Below are positions 41,832 to 50,853 of a DNA stretch of 64,000 nt, in pieces. Origin of the DNA: UBA2396 sp038042175 (lineage in GTDB: Bacteria; Planctomycetota; Phycisphaerae; Phycisphaerales; UBA1924); NCBI GenBank assembly GCA_964358855.1, contig CAYHQQ010000005.1:52953-116952 (forward strand). Direction: 5' to 3'. Below the pieces are notes generated by a model. That model had not been told where the DNA came from. It saw nothing but the letters and a program-made list of their open reading frames with translations, and did no database searches. Position numbers and translations under genes: made by a program. Position 1 is the stretch's first letter. Each line of letters starts with the position of its first letter.

Positions 41832-43205
41832 GTGCATGCTCAGGGCGCGCCTGTCGCTTCAGAGAGTAGCCGGAACACCCTGTCCGGCTGGGAGAACGAA
41901 TTGTCGGCGGAGTCGAAAGTGATCGCGGTGCGGGCCATCCTTGTGGGAAAGACCGGGCTTGACGCAAAGCTCCGGCTCGATCCCTCAGTCGAGGTCCTGC
42001 GCGCCCGCACACCCATCGAGGCAATCGGAGAACTCTCCTCGCCGATCAACCACCCCTCCACCGACCCCAAAGCACCCGCGCCCGCGAACATCGTGATCAT
42101 CGGCGAGAGCGTCGGTTCCGCCGGCGAGCCCGGTTCCCCCGCCGCACGTGACTTTGTCGCCGGCCTCAAAACCGTTGACCCCAGCGTGCGGGTGCTGCGC
42201 ATGGGCCTCGCCGACGCCGCCACCGCGTTCGACGGCTCCATCCCCCCCGACGCCTCCGCCGACGATCTCCGCTCGATCATCCACGCCACGCCCCGCGCGC
42301 CGCAGCCCACTCGCGCCCAGGCCCCCGCCAAACCAGTCTCGCACACCACCCCCGAGCCCCTGGTCGTCGAGGTCCCCTCGCACGCCGAGTTTGGCGACGA
42401 GGGTCTGGTCAAGTCGCTCCTGCGCGGGCAGGACCCCATCGACGCCGCGATCGTCAGCGTCCGCCAGCGTCTTGGCGATCCCGGCGCGCAGTTCGTCCCC
42501 GACGTCGATCGCGCCGCCACCGGCGAGGCCCGTGTCGCATGGGAAGGCCGTCTCTACGGCGTGCTGCGATCCTCGCGGGCGCCGCACTCGCTCCTCGTGC
42601 GTGCCGCCGAGTGGCTCGCAACATGGTTTCGCCTCCGCGAGCAGCAGGCCCAGCTCAAGGACGCCGCGTTCATCGACGCCCTCACCGGCGCGTACAACCG
42701 CCGTTACTTCGACCGCTACCTCGCCTCCGCCATCGATCAGGCCCGCGATACCCGCCGCCCCGTCACCGTCCTGGTCTTCGACGTCGACAACTTCAAAACC
42801 TACAACGACCGCTTCGGCCACGACGCCGGCGACGAGATCCTCCGCGAGACCATCAAGCTCCTGCGAGCGACCGTCCGCCCCGGCGACCGCGTCTGCCGCG
42901 TGGGCGGCGACGAATTCGCCGTCATCTTCGACGACCCAACCGGCCCCCGCGAGCCCGGCAGCAAACACCCCGCCACCATCTGGGCCATCGCCGACCGCTT
43001 CCAACAGCAGATCCGCGAGCACAAATTCCCCAAGCTCTCCGAGCACGCCCCGGGCCAACTCACCATCTCCGGCGGCCTCGCAACCTTCCCCTGGGACGGC
43101 ACGACCGCCGAGGAACTGCTCTGCCGCGCCGACCAACTCGCGCTGGAGAGCAAGAGGCAGGGCAAGAACGTGATCACGATCGGCCCCGGCGCGCCGGGCG
43201 CTTAG
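41832..43205 (+). CDS. GGDEF diguanylate cyclase with degenerate receiver-like N-terminus
   Basis: 457 residues. The N-terminal half has a receiver-like pattern (VIAVRAILVGKTGLDAKLRLD ... ANIVIIGESVG ... VRVLRMGLAD) without a clear phosphoacceptor Asp. A linker with a Pro/Ala-rich stretch leads to a GGDEF domain (about 290-455): DALTGAYNRRYFDRYL, VFDVDNFKTYNDRFGHDAGD, and the intact active site RVGGDEFAV (about 356-364). It should make cyclic di-GMP. GTG 41832 is chosen for GGAGG 8 bases upstream; TTG 41826 is too close to that site. Confidence 0.87.
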   Translation: MHAQGAPVASESSRNTLSGWENELSAESKVIAVRAILVGKTGLDAKLRLDPSVEVLRARTPIEAIGELSSPINHPSTDPKAPAPANIVIIGESVGSAGEPGSPAARDFVAGLKTVDPSVRVLRMGLADAATAFDGSIPPDASADDLRSIIHATPRAPQPTRAQAPAKPVSHTTPEPLVVEVPSHAEFGDEGLVKSLLRGQDPIDAAIVSVRQRLGDPGAQFVPDVDRAATGEARVAWEGRLYGVLRSSRAPHSLLVRAAEWLATWFRLREQQAQLKDAAFIDALTGAYNRRYFDRYLASAIDQARDTRRPVTVLVFDVDNFKTYNDRFGHDAGDEILRETIKLLRATVRPGDRVCRVGGDEFAVIFDDPTGPREPGSKHPATIWAIADRFQQQIREHKFPKLSEHAPGQLTISGGLATFPWDGTTAEELLCRADQLALESKRQGKNVITIGPGAPGA

Positions 43206-43270
43206 AACATTGCTCGGAAGCCACATGGTCCGGCGAAAAAAGGGACGCCACCAGGGGTCGCGGTTCGCAA

Positions 43271-43705
43271 TCACGTCGGAAGCGCGGCGTGCGCGGGCCA
43301 GATGCTCACGCGTTCCTCAATGCCGAATCGATCACGCACAAAGTGCTCCGCCAACAGATGCGAAAACGTCCAGCGGCACGCGTCGAACCCGTCCGAATCT
43401 CGGTGCCGTCGAGTGGGGGGCCCGAGCGCTTCTTCAAGCTGCCTCTGAAAGACCGGACACTGCTGCCGCGGTTCGGTTCCGAGCTTGAAGAATTCAAGGT
43501 AGTGCAAACGACCATCGTCCGCAAAGTGCAGTCCGAGAGTACAAGTCAAACCGTTCAAGCTAGTGGCTTCAAGCGTGAGATAATTCTCACCGATTTTCCT
43601 CAGTACTCCGGGCGCGAACAGCTTCAACGCACAGAAGAGGGTTACGTCCCACGGGATGACAACGCCCGGAGATTCGACCACGAACCCATCGGGATAGGGA
43701 TGCAC
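43271..43705 (-). CDS. hypothetical protein, third gene of a PIN-toxin cluster
   Basis: 144 residues; compact alpha/beta pattern (GVVIPWDVTLFCALKLFAPGVL ... GLHFADDGRLHYLEFFKLGTE) with an acidic and aromatic core. GTG 43705 follows the preceding stop by 19 bases. Unrecognised. Its position after two probable toxin-antitoxin genes suggests a shared transcript. Confidence 0.6.
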   Translation of the reverse strand: MHPYPDGFVVESPGVVIPWDVTLFCALKLFAPGVLRKIGENYLTLEATSLNGLTCTLGLHFADDGRLHYLEFFKLGTEPRQQCPVFQRQLEEALGPPTRRHRDSDGFDACRWTFSHLLAEHFVRDRFGIEERVSIWPAHAALPT

Positions 43706-43724
43706 CGTCTCTCACTCCGTACGC

Positions 43725-43967
43725 TCAAGCGGCTCGGGAATCAGTTGACTCCAACACTTGCTTGATGGTGCTGGTTCCTCGGATGATCGAATTGCAGACA
43801 CGAAGAATGTGCAACTCGCGAAGCATGAGGTCGTCGGGGTAGTCGGTCTCGAAAATGCGGATGAGCGCACGGACATCGGCCTCGGACAGTCGCGCCTCGC
43901 GCGCCGCGCGGGGGTAGTCGAAGTATGAAGGGGTCGCGGGAGTCGGGATGGAGGGTTGGACAGCCAT
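43725..43967 (-). CDS. putative antitoxin partner of PIN toxin
   Basis: 80 residues, helical: SEADVRALIRIFETDYPDDLMLRELHILRVCNSIIRGTSTIKQVLES. It lies 9 bases after the PIN gene. Size, charge and position fit an antitoxin, but no DNA-binding fold is evident, and the usual antitoxin-first order is reversed. The role is inferred from context only. Confidence 0.55.
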   Translation of the reverse strand: MAVQPSIPTPATPSYFDYPRAAREARLSEADVRALIRIFETDYPDDLMLRELHILRVCNSIIRGTSTIKQVLESTDSRAA

Positions 43968-43976
43968 TTGAATTGC

Positions 43977-44426
43977 TCAGAGTTCCGGCGGTGGAAGTAT
44001 AGCAATGGTTGGCAAGCCGAGGCTCAGGTTGAGCGCATCGATGGCAGCACGGCGACGCTGGTTGACGAGGTGCTTGAAATTCCAGGAAACGAGGACGTCT
44101 TGGCGTGATATTACCGCTATGGCGACGTGGAGGGCATCATCGGGAACAGTCGCCGGAAATATCCCCGCGTCCAGGTACCGCCGAGCGAGTTGCTCGGCAT
44201 CGGGCGTTACGGGAAGGATGTTCAACCCGGTGACGAGCCGGAGCATCTGTTCGCGACGCGAATTGTCGGGAGTGTCGCTTATTTCACGAGTCGTCACTTC
44301 CGACAGCGATACTTCAAAATCGGAAAGCCTGCACCAAAACTCTCGCGTGAGGGCACGACGTTCAGGTGAACGGGGGTCGTCGTGCAAGCTGATCACGGAA
44401 GTGTCGAGGTAGATTCGCTGCTTCAC
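43977..44426 (-). CDS. PIN-domain ribonuclease toxin (VapC-like)
   Basis: 149 residues. First acidic residue in IYLDTSVIS, then EVTTREISDTP, and the PDDALHVAIAVISRQDVLVSWNFKHLVN block typical of PIN-domain toxins: D, E and D ligands for Mg2+ are present. GTG 44426 is chosen since GGGAGA precedes it by 5 bases and the conserved strand starts straight after. Cleaves RNA in known members. Promoter region shared with the divergent gene at 44558. Confidence 0.82.
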   Translation of the reverse strand: MKQRIYLDTSVISLHDDPRSPERRALTREFWCRLSDFEVSLSEVTTREISDTPDNSRREQMLRLVTGLNILPVTPDAEQLARRYLDAGIFPATVPDDALHVAIAVISRQDVLVSWNFKHLVNQRRRAAIDALNLSLGLPTIAILPPPEL

Positions 44427-44557
44427 GCTTCTCCCACTTTCCTCAAGCTCGCACCATACAAGCCATCGCTTGAGCTGTCCAAGGCTAGAGTATGCCATCA
44501 GGGGCTTTGTTGGTCGGCGGGAGAAGCGATCCCGGTATACTTGAGCCGGAGGTTGCC

Positions 44558-44905
44558 ATGACCGAAGACTCCTTCCGCCAACTCGCCCTGAGCATGCCCG
44601 AGTCGATGGAATCCTCGCACATGGGCCATCCCGACTTTCGCGTCAAGAACAAAATCTTCGCCACCCTCTTCACCGGCGACGACGACGCCGACGACGCCAT
44701 GGTCAAACTCACGCCCGAGCAGCAGGAAGAGTTCATCGCCACAAACCCCGAAACCTTCACGCCCATCAAAGGAGCATGGGGCGAACGCGGCTACACGCAG
44801 GTGCGCCTCGCAACCGCGAACCAGGCCGCCGTGAAGCGGGCCATCGTGACCGCGTGGAAGAACACCGCCCCCAAAGGCCTCGTAAACAAGTTCAAACTGC
44901 AGTAG
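44558..44905 (+). CDS. MmcQ/YjbR-family protein
   Basis: 115 residues: ALSMPESMESSHMGHPDFRVKNKIFATLF, PIKGAWGERGYTQVRLA and AWKNTAPKGLVNK match the MmcQ/YjbR fold, a small double-wing domain proposed to bind DNA. GGAGG lies 6 bases before ATG 44558, and TATACT lies about 20 bases upstream. No partner gene. Confidence 0.82.
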   Translation: MTEDSFRQLALSMPESMESSHMGHPDFRVKNKIFATLFTGDDDADDAMVKLTPEQQEEFIATNPETFTPIKGAWGERGYTQVRLATANQAAVKRAIVTAWKNTAPKGLVNKFKLQ

Positions 44906-45398
44906 CGAACTCGACCTCCCCCGCGCAGCCGCGGAGATGTCGCGAGTCCGTGGGGCGAGGCGACGCAGGGGGTGCGTCCGGATGGCATGCTTCCCCTTCA
45001 GGGAAGCATGATCCCCGCCAACACACAACCCGCACTTCACGATTCCTTTCCGCCTCCCGCATGCTGTCCGATGCCTGACATGTCAAGTCTCAGATCGCGA
45101 GTCCAAGATAACTCCCACAACCTCCCTACCGCGCAATCCCCGCGCGTCCGACAACTCATCTCTTTCTTTCTCCCCTTTCTTTCAAAGAAATCCTGTCGAC
45201 CTGCCCGACCTCTGACTCTCATGTCACTGGCCACTCCCCCACCTCCCCCAACTCCCTGGTGCTACGCCTCAATCTCCTCCACGAACCGCCCGGCGCCAAC
45301 GCCCGGCGCCTCAAGCCCATAACGAGCCCCGAGCGTCAGCGCGCGGGCGCCTCGCCCTCATCAACGAGCCCCGAGCGTCAGCGAGCGGGTTGCCTTTT
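44906..45398. other. intergenic region holding a dispersed repeat pair
   Basis: No credible gene. Two direct copies of a 27-bp unit (AACGAGCCCCGAGCGTCAGC...) lie at 45321-45347 and 45363-45389, a unit seen again with changes at 51376-51402. The rest is GC-moderate and featureless. Confidence 0.6.
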
Positions 45399-45450
45399 CC
45401 TCCCCCACACAGTGGGGGAGGTGGCGGAGTCTTCGACGCCGGAGGGGGTG
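45399..45450. repeat. 52-bp dispersed hairpin repeat, copy 1 (minus)
   Basis: The minus strand starts CACCCCCTCCGGC, contains TCGAAGACTC, and ends in a hairpin of CCTCCCCC/GGGGGAGG. The same unit recurs at 46028-46079 and 56639-56690 with a few substitutions. Confidence 0.85.
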
Positions 45451-45508
45451 CTTCCGTGCGTCGCGATGCGCACGTCATGTTCGTGCGATCACGCACGGTG
45501 CATCTGTC

Positions 45509-45934
45509 CTATTGCACAGGCGGAACGCTCTGGGCCGCCTTTGCGGCCCGCTTCTTCATCACGACCTGGTAGAGGAGGTCCGTCGACTTTCGTTCGTAGT
45601 GCACGACACACGCGTGCTGCTCATTCCACTCATCGTGCTTCATGTCAAATCCGAACTCGAACACCGTCGTCGACTTGAGTGCACCATTCTCAAACCACGT
45701 ACGCTCAGTCCCGTGCTTGGCGCTATCTACAAAGACCGCCTCGCTTGCCAGCTGGCCATTCGCGTACCACGTCAAAGCGATTCCGGTCTGTCGCCCGCGT
45801 TCAAAGTGCGATTCGGCTTCCCTCTGTCCGATCTCATCGAAGTCGATGGCGGCGCCTGTGAATGGCTTGCCATCCAGAAGGAAGGTCCCGTTGGGCAGGT
45901 ACTCCAGATCGTCGTAGGACACCGCTTGACTCAT
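45509..45934 (-). CDS. MORN/YwqK-type repeat protein
   Basis: 141 residues with the repeat pattern of YwqK-like proteins: YLPNGTFLLDGKPFTGAAI, GIALTWYANGQLASEAVF, GTERTWFENGALKSTTVF. Some members act as antitoxins or immunity proteins; no toxin is adjacent. ATG 45934 has GGAGA upstream. It sits between inverted copies of the 52-bp repeat. Confidence 0.78.
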   Translation of the reverse strand: MSQAVSYDDLEYLPNGTFLLDGKPFTGAAIDFDEIGQREAESHFERGRQTGIALTWYANGQLASEAVFVDSAKHGTERTWFENGALKSTTVFEFGFDMKHDEWNEQHACVVHYERKSTDLLYQVVMKKRAAKAAQSVPPVQ

Positions 45935-46027
45935 CTGCGCTTCTCCAATGGCGCTCCTGGCCGCGAATGGTACTGCGCAACAGCTCTCAACGAACGGCCG
46001 CATGACAACCCGTCGCGCCCTTGAAGA

Positions 46028-46079
46028 CACCCCCTCCGGCCTCGAAGACTCGGCCACCTCCCCCGCTGCGCGGTGGAGG
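46028..46079. repeat. 52-bp dispersed hairpin repeat, copy 2 (plus)
   Basis: Reads CACCCCCTCCGGCCTCGAAG on the plus strand and ends with the GCGCGGTGGAGG hairpin arm. Inverted relative to copy 1, with the MORN gene between. It ends 33 bases before the next gene, and TACACT just after it could serve as that gene's -10 box. Confidence 0.85.
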
Positions 46080-46111
46080 CGGCCTCGATACACTCGCCCC
46101 GAGGTGCCTCT

Positions 46112-47332
46112 ATGAAATCTCGCGCCCTGTTGCTCGGTGTCTTTCTCCTCCTCGCGCCCCTCGGCTGCCAGTCCACCCCGCCCGTCCCAGATGTCGCGAC
46201 CTCATCCAGCACCGTCTACTTCCCACCCCGCGCCCACTGGCAACACAAATCTCCCACCGCTGTCGGCATGAACGCCGCCAAACTCGCCGATGCCATCTCC
46301 TGGGCCAAGTCCCAGGAAACCGACATGCCCCGCGACTTCTCCACGCAAGAAGCCATCTTCGGCAAACTGCTTGGCCCCATCCCCAAGACCCGCGCCGACG
46401 TCAACGGCCTCATCATCCGCCACGGCTACATCGTCGCCGAATTCGGCGACACCACCGCCGTCGACCCGACCTTCTCCGTCGCCAAGAGCTACCTCTCGAC
46501 ACTCCTCGGCCTCACCATCGACCGCGGCCTCATCGCCAGCGTCAACGACCCCGTCGGCAAACTGATCCACGACGCCGGCTACGACTCGCCCCACAACGCC
46601 AAAGTCACCTGGCACCACCACGCCACCCAGACCAGCGAGTGGGACGGCCAGCTCTTCGGCAAGCCCAGCACCTTCATCGGCAAAGAAGCCTTTGGCCAGG
46701 GCGAACGCAAACCCCGCGAACTCAAGGAACCCGGCACGTTCTACGAGTACAACGACGTCCGCATCAATCGCCTTGCCCTCTCGCTCCTGCGCCTCTGGAA
46801 GCGCCCGCTCCCCGACGTGCTCAAGACCGAGATCATGGACCCCATCGGCGCATCGGACACCTGGAAGTACATCGGCTACGACAACGCCACCGTCGACATC
46901 GACGCCAAACCCATGAAGTCCGTCAGCGGCGGCACACGCTGGGGCGGCGGCCTTTGGATCAGCTCCCTCGACCACGCCCGCTTTGGCTACCTCATCCTCC
47001 GCCACGGCCAGTGGAACGGCAAACAAGTCATCTCACAGTCCTGGCTCGATCAGGCCACCAAACCCCAGGGCATCAACAAGGCCTACGGCTACCTGTGGTG
47101 GCTCAACACCGAGGGAGCATGGCCCGCGGCCCCCAAGTCGAGCTTTGCGGCCTTGGGCGCAGGCTTGAACACGATCTGGATAGACCCCGAGCACGACCTC
47201 GTCGTCGTGTGGCGCTGGCACAAGGGAGGCGCCGCGCAGGCCGAGTTCTACAAGAGGATTCTCGCGGCCATCGAACCCCCGGACGCCAAGCCCGTAGTAT
47301 CGCCAGCGGCTTCTCCGGCCGCCTCGAAGTGA
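46112..47332 (+). CDS. serine hydrolase, beta-lactamase/class C fold lipoprotein
   Basis: 406 residues. A lipoprotein signal ends at APLGC (Cys19). The SxxK nucleophile motif is FSVAKSYLS, the YxN-type motif EYNDVR, and a late HKGG replaces KTG. This is the family of esterase and penicillin-binding-like hydrolases (6-aminohexanoate-dimer hydrolase type). Likely anchored in a membrane facing the periplasm; substrate unknown. GAGGTG lies 7 bases before the ATG. Confidence 0.85.
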   Translation: MKSRALLLGVFLLLAPLGCQSTPPVPDVATSSSTVYFPPRAHWQHKSPTAVGMNAAKLADAISWAKSQETDMPRDFSTQEAIFGKLLGPIPKTRADVNGLIIRHGYIVAEFGDTTAVDPTFSVAKSYLSTLLGLTIDRGLIASVNDPVGKLIHDAGYDSPHNAKVTWHHHATQTSEWDGQLFGKPSTFIGKEAFGQGERKPRELKEPGTFYEYNDVRINRLALSLLRLWKRPLPDVLKTEIMDPIGASDTWKYIGYDNATVDIDAKPMKSVSGGTRWGGGLWISSLDHARFGYLILRHGQWNGKQVISQSWLDQATKPQGINKAYGYLWWLNTEGAWPAAPKSSFAALGAGLNTIWIDPEHDLVVVWRWHKGGAAQAEFYKRILAAIEPPDAKPVVSPAASPAASK

Positions 47333-47351
47333 GAAAGACAAGAGGCGCCAG

Positions 47352-47912
47352 ATGCTCGAAGGACCAATTCCCGCGGCGCCCGACAAGGCCGAGCGATCCC
47401 CCCGCTTCGCGATCTACTGCGCCCTCTGGTTCTTCTTCGTCGTAGTCTCGCTGCAGTGCGTCGACCTGAACCTCTATGTCATGACTGACCCTCCGTGGGT
47501 CAAGGACTCCGCGCCGTTCTGGGTTCGGCTGATCGTTGGAGCATTCATCGCACTGGCGTGTGTCGTGTTTCTCGACCTGTGCCTGGCGGGACCGTCGGCC
47601 TTTCGCAGAATCGTTGGCGATCGGCACGCACCGCACGCGAGCGATGGCCAGACCCCTCCGAATATCACTCATGATCATCGGGTCGCAGTCCAGGGGCTGG
47701 CGTGCCTGTCGATGGTGTGCCTGTTGGCACTTGCCGATCGGGGCAGTTACGTCTACAGCCCGAATGGACGTGTGCTTGCGATGCCGTCTCCCGCCAGCAG
47801 CGTGCTGGAGAGCCTCGTCTTTGAGATCCCTGTTCTGGTCGGGGTCACTTTGCTCTGCACGTGGATCATCCGCAATGCACATCACGGATTGCGGTCAACG
47901 AATACCACGTAG
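47352..47912 (+). CDS. membrane protein of unknown function
   Basis: 186 residues with four hydrophobic segments (IYCALWFFFVVVSLQCVDL, LIVGAFIALACVVFLDLCL, GLACLSMVCLLALADRG, IPVLVGVTLLCTWII). No known family. It follows the hydrolase gene by 19 bases and probably shares its transcript. Confidence 0.6.
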   Translation: MLEGPIPAAPDKAERSPRFAIYCALWFFFVVVSLQCVDLNLYVMTDPPWVKDSAPFWVRLIVGAFIALACVVFLDLCLAGPSAFRRIVGDRHAPHASDGQTPPNITHDHRVAVQGLACLSMVCLLALADRGSYVYSPNGRVLAMPSPASSVLESLVFEIPVLVGVTLLCTWIIRNAHHGLRSTNTT

Positions 47913-47922
47913 ACGAGCCAGT

Positions 47923-48780
47923 TCACTCGCCCGGAATATACGAAATCGCCCCATCCCACGGACTGCTCGCTGTCGCGTACAGCTTCCGCGGAATGCGCCC
48001 CGCGAGCAGGCTCTGTCGCCCCGCATCGCACGCATTCCGCATCGCATGGGCCATGAGTACCGGGTCCTTGGCGTGAGCAATCGCAGTATTGAGGAGCACC
48101 CCATCGGCCCCCAGTTCCATCGCGATACTCACATCACTCGCCGAGCCGACGCCCGCGTCGACGATCACCGGGTACGCGCCGTCGGTCGCCTTGCCATCGT
48201 CGCCAATGCCCTTCAACAGGTGCAGGCACAGCGTGATGTTCGCCCGATTCAGCACGCCCTGCCCGCTGCCGATCGGGCTGCCCGCGGGCATCACGCTCGC
48301 CGCCCCAGCCTCCTTGATCCGCAGAGCCGCGATCGGGTCGTCGCTGGAGTACGCGAGCACCTGAAACCCGTCCTTCACCAGCTCCCGCGTCGCCTCAATC
48401 GTCCCCGAGGGGTCGGGCAAGAGCGTCCGCTTGTCACCCAGCACCTCAAGCTTCACCCAGCTCGCCCCGGGGTTGCCCAGCTGCTCGAGCAGCTCGCGCC
48501 CCAGCCTCGACACCCGCACCGCATCCTCGGCGCTGAAGCACCCGGCGGTGTTGGGCAGAATCGTGTACCGCGACAGGTCGATGAACTCCAAGAGGCTCTT
48601 GCCCTGCTGGTTGTAAAGCCTCTCGCGACGCACCGCCACCGTCACCACCTGGCACCCCGAGGCGTCCAATGCATCACGCATCAGCTCGTGCGACGCGTAC
48701 TTGCCGGTGCCGACCAGCAGGCGAGAAGTGAAAGTTCGGCCGGCGACTTTGAGCGGGGAGAGGGCGGGCGCAGTGGACAT
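47923..48780 (-). CDS. thiG: thiazole synthase
   Basis: 285 residues, TIM barrel. The imine-forming Lys is in WVKLEVLGD; FTSRLLVGTGKY, VVTVAVRR, DDPIAALRIKEAGAASVMPAGSPIGSGQG and PVIVDAGVGSASD are family blocks. It builds the thiazole ring of thiamine from deoxyxylulose phosphate, dehydroglycine and ThiS-thiocarboxylate. thiS is 2.3 kb away on the same strand. No TPP riboswitch is evident. Confidence 0.93.
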   Translation of the reverse strand: MSTAPALSPLKVAGRTFTSRLLVGTGKYASHELMRDALDASGCQVVTVAVRRERLYNQQGKSLLEFIDLSRYTILPNTAGCFSAEDAVRVSRLGRELLEQLGNPGASWVKLEVLGDKRTLLPDPSGTIEATRELVKDGFQVLAYSSDDPIAALRIKEAGAASVMPAGSPIGSGQGVLNRANITLCLHLLKGIGDDGKATDGAYPVIVDAGVGSASDVSIAMELGADGVLLNTAIAHAKDPVLMAHAMRNACDAGRQSLLAGRIPRKLYATASSPWDGAISYIPGE

Positions 48781-49084
48781 GCCGCAAGGATAGACGCCGT
48801 GGGCCGCTCGTCCTTCTTCCGCCGCCAGACCTTCCACCTCGATCTTCTGGGGCAAGGTTGTTCCTTCGGAGACAACGTGCTATCCCACAGCCTCGATCGG
48901 CTTGCCCGATAATCGGCCACCCCGCCTTGCTCGAACCGACCCGCCGGAGGTGCTGGATTCCTCCAATGAACCGCCTGTCCTGTGCCGATAAACAGGGTGC
49001 GGCATCGTGATTCAATCATCGGTAGGCACAGGGCTTCCCAGCGCCGGCGAGCGCAGGCCGACATGCCACAAAAGGAGGCTCCGC

Positions 49085-50752
49085 GTGCTATCGACGCCTT
49101 ATGTTCGACGCCTTGTGGTTCTCATGCTCGCCGCAATCCTGACCGGCCAGTCGGCGCCGGTGCATGCCCAGCCCTTTGGAACCGGCTTTGTCTATCAGGG
49201 CGAGCTCAAGCAGGGCGGCACCCTCGCATCGGGCACCTTTGATCTCCAGTTCCGCCTGTTCGACTCGCTCGCGGACGGATCCCAGCTCGGACCCACGCTT
49301 TGCTCCAACAACGTCGACGTCGACACGGGGCGCTTCACAGCCAGCCTCGACTTTGGCCCGCAGTTCAACGGCCAGCAGCGATTCCTCGAGATCCTCGTCC
49401 GCCCCGACACGGGCACGGGCTGCGAGGATGCGGGCGGCTACACCACCCTCATTCCACGCCAGCCCCTCTCGCCGGCGCCCCACGCGGTGTACGCGGAGAC
49501 CGCTGGCACGGCGCTCAACGCGTCGCTGTTCAACGGCCAGGGCGCCTCGTTCTTCCAGAACGCCGCGAACATCAGCTCCGGCACGCTCGGCACCGGACGC
49601 CTTTCCGGCGCGTACACCAACGCCCTCACGCTCTCGAACGCCGGTAACTCGTTCAGCGGCATCGGCACGGGACTCACGGCCCTGAATGCCGCCAACGTAT
49701 CGAGCGGCACGCTCACGCCGGCGCGCGGCGGCACCGGGACCTCTGTCGGAGCCGCCACCACCGGGCATGTTCTCAAGTGGAACGGCTCGGCCTTCACACC
49801 CCAGGCCGACAGCGACACGACGTATTCCGCGGGCTCGGGAATGCTGTTGACGGGAACGAGCTTCAGCATTCCGACCAGCGGCGTCACGAGCACGATGATC
49901 CTCGATGGCAACGTCTTTGGCACCGACCTCGCCTCCGACCTCTCCGGACTGCTCAAGGTCTCCGGCGGCGCGATGCGGACCGATGGCACGAGCGTCGGCA
50001 TCGGCGCCGTCGCGCCGACCTCGACGCTCCATGTTCAGACGGCCGCTCCGGTGGTCGCCATTCAATCCACCGCCAACGGTGGATCGGCTCAGCTCGACCT
50101 CACCGAGACCGTCACCGGCAGCCCGGTGGGCGGACGCCTCTTCTACAGCGGCGCCGCGAACACCTTCAGCTTCGGTACCGTCAACACCGTCGGAGGACCG
50201 TTCGTTCCCGCGATCGTGATTCCCCGCGGCTCGACCGCCGTGTCCTTTCCGGGGAGCCTGAGCGTCACGAGCAATCTGGCGGCGGGGTCGATCACGATCG
50301 ACTCCACAACTCGTTCGATGTCGGTCCCGCCCACTGCCTTCATCCCCACGTCGAGCTCATCTTCCTACTTCGTGGACGCCACGGGCCTGCAGAACACCGC
50401 TTCCGCCCTGACCGAAACGTACTACTACGCCCCCATCAGTCTCCCCGAAGGAGCCACGATCACCGGCGTCTCGATGCGGTACCTCAACGACTCCACCGAC
50501 GACAACATCAGCCTCGAAATCCACAAGGTGACATTGTCCAGCGCCAGCTTGTCCGCGACGATCGTCGCCCAGGCGGCCGGGGCCAGCACTCTGATCCGCA
50601 CCGCCAACAGCGCGGCCCTCAGCTTCGCCATCGACAACAGCACGACCTCTTACTCGCTGGCCGCCCATTGGAAGGCTCCCTTCGGCGGGGCGTCACATAT
50701 CAAGTTGATCCATGTGCGCGTGGACTACACGATCACCACGCCGCTGCCTTGA
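49085..50752 (+). CDS. large secreted protein with tail-fibre-like repeats
   Basis: 555 residues. Signal peptide LVVLMLAAILTGQSAPVHA; then a domain with GFVYQGELKQGGTLASGTFDLQFRLFD typical of planctomycete exported proteins; a Gly/Ser/Thr/Asn-rich repetitive middle (ANISSGTL, ANVSSGTL, GTGLTALN) like phage tail fibres; and a C-terminal beta-rich domain. GTG 49085 is chosen for AGGAGG 8 bases upstream. Probably a cell-surface protein; no enzymatic motif. Confidence 0.75.
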   Translation: MLSTPYVRRLVVLMLAAILTGQSAPVHAQPFGTGFVYQGELKQGGTLASGTFDLQFRLFDSLADGSQLGPTLCSNNVDVDTGRFTASLDFGPQFNGQQRFLEILVRPDTGTGCEDAGGYTTLIPRQPLSPAPHAVYAETAGTALNASLFNGQGASFFQNAANISSGTLGTGRLSGAYTNALTLSNAGNSFSGIGTGLTALNAANVSSGTLTPARGGTGTSVGAATTGHVLKWNGSAFTPQADSDTTYSAGSGMLLTGTSFSIPTSGVTSTMILDGNVFGTDLASDLSGLLKVSGGAMRTDGTSVGIGAVAPTSTLHVQTAAPVVAIQSTANGGSAQLDLTETVTGSPVGGRLFYSGAANTFSFGTVNTVGGPFVPAIVIPRGSTAVSFPGSLSVTSNLAAGSITIDSTTRSMSVPPTAFIPTSSSSSYFVDATGLQNTASALTETYYYAPISLPEGATITGVSMRYLNDSTDDNISLEIHKVTLSSASLSATIVAQAAGASTLIRTANSAALSFAIDNSTTSYSLAAHWKAPFGGASHIKLIHVRVDYTITTPLP

Positions 50753-50768
50753 ACGCACGAAGCGATGG

Positions 50769-50846
50769 TTACCCCCAGCCTATCGGTCTCACCAGCTTCA
50801 CGTGATCTCCCCCCTCGGGAAGCGTCGTGGTAGCGGCCGCCTGAGG
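50769..50846 (-). pseudogene. remnant of a thiS 3' end
   Basis: The minus frame reads ATTTLPEGGDHVKLVRPIGWG and stops, against ATTTLAEGDRVELVSLVGGG at the end of the intact ThiS. The terminal GG needed for adenylation has become WG. No start or N-terminal half remains. It lies just beyond the small gene at 50854-51111, so a partial thiS duplication brackets that gene. Confidence 0.7.
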
Positions 50847-50853
50847 CGTTTCT

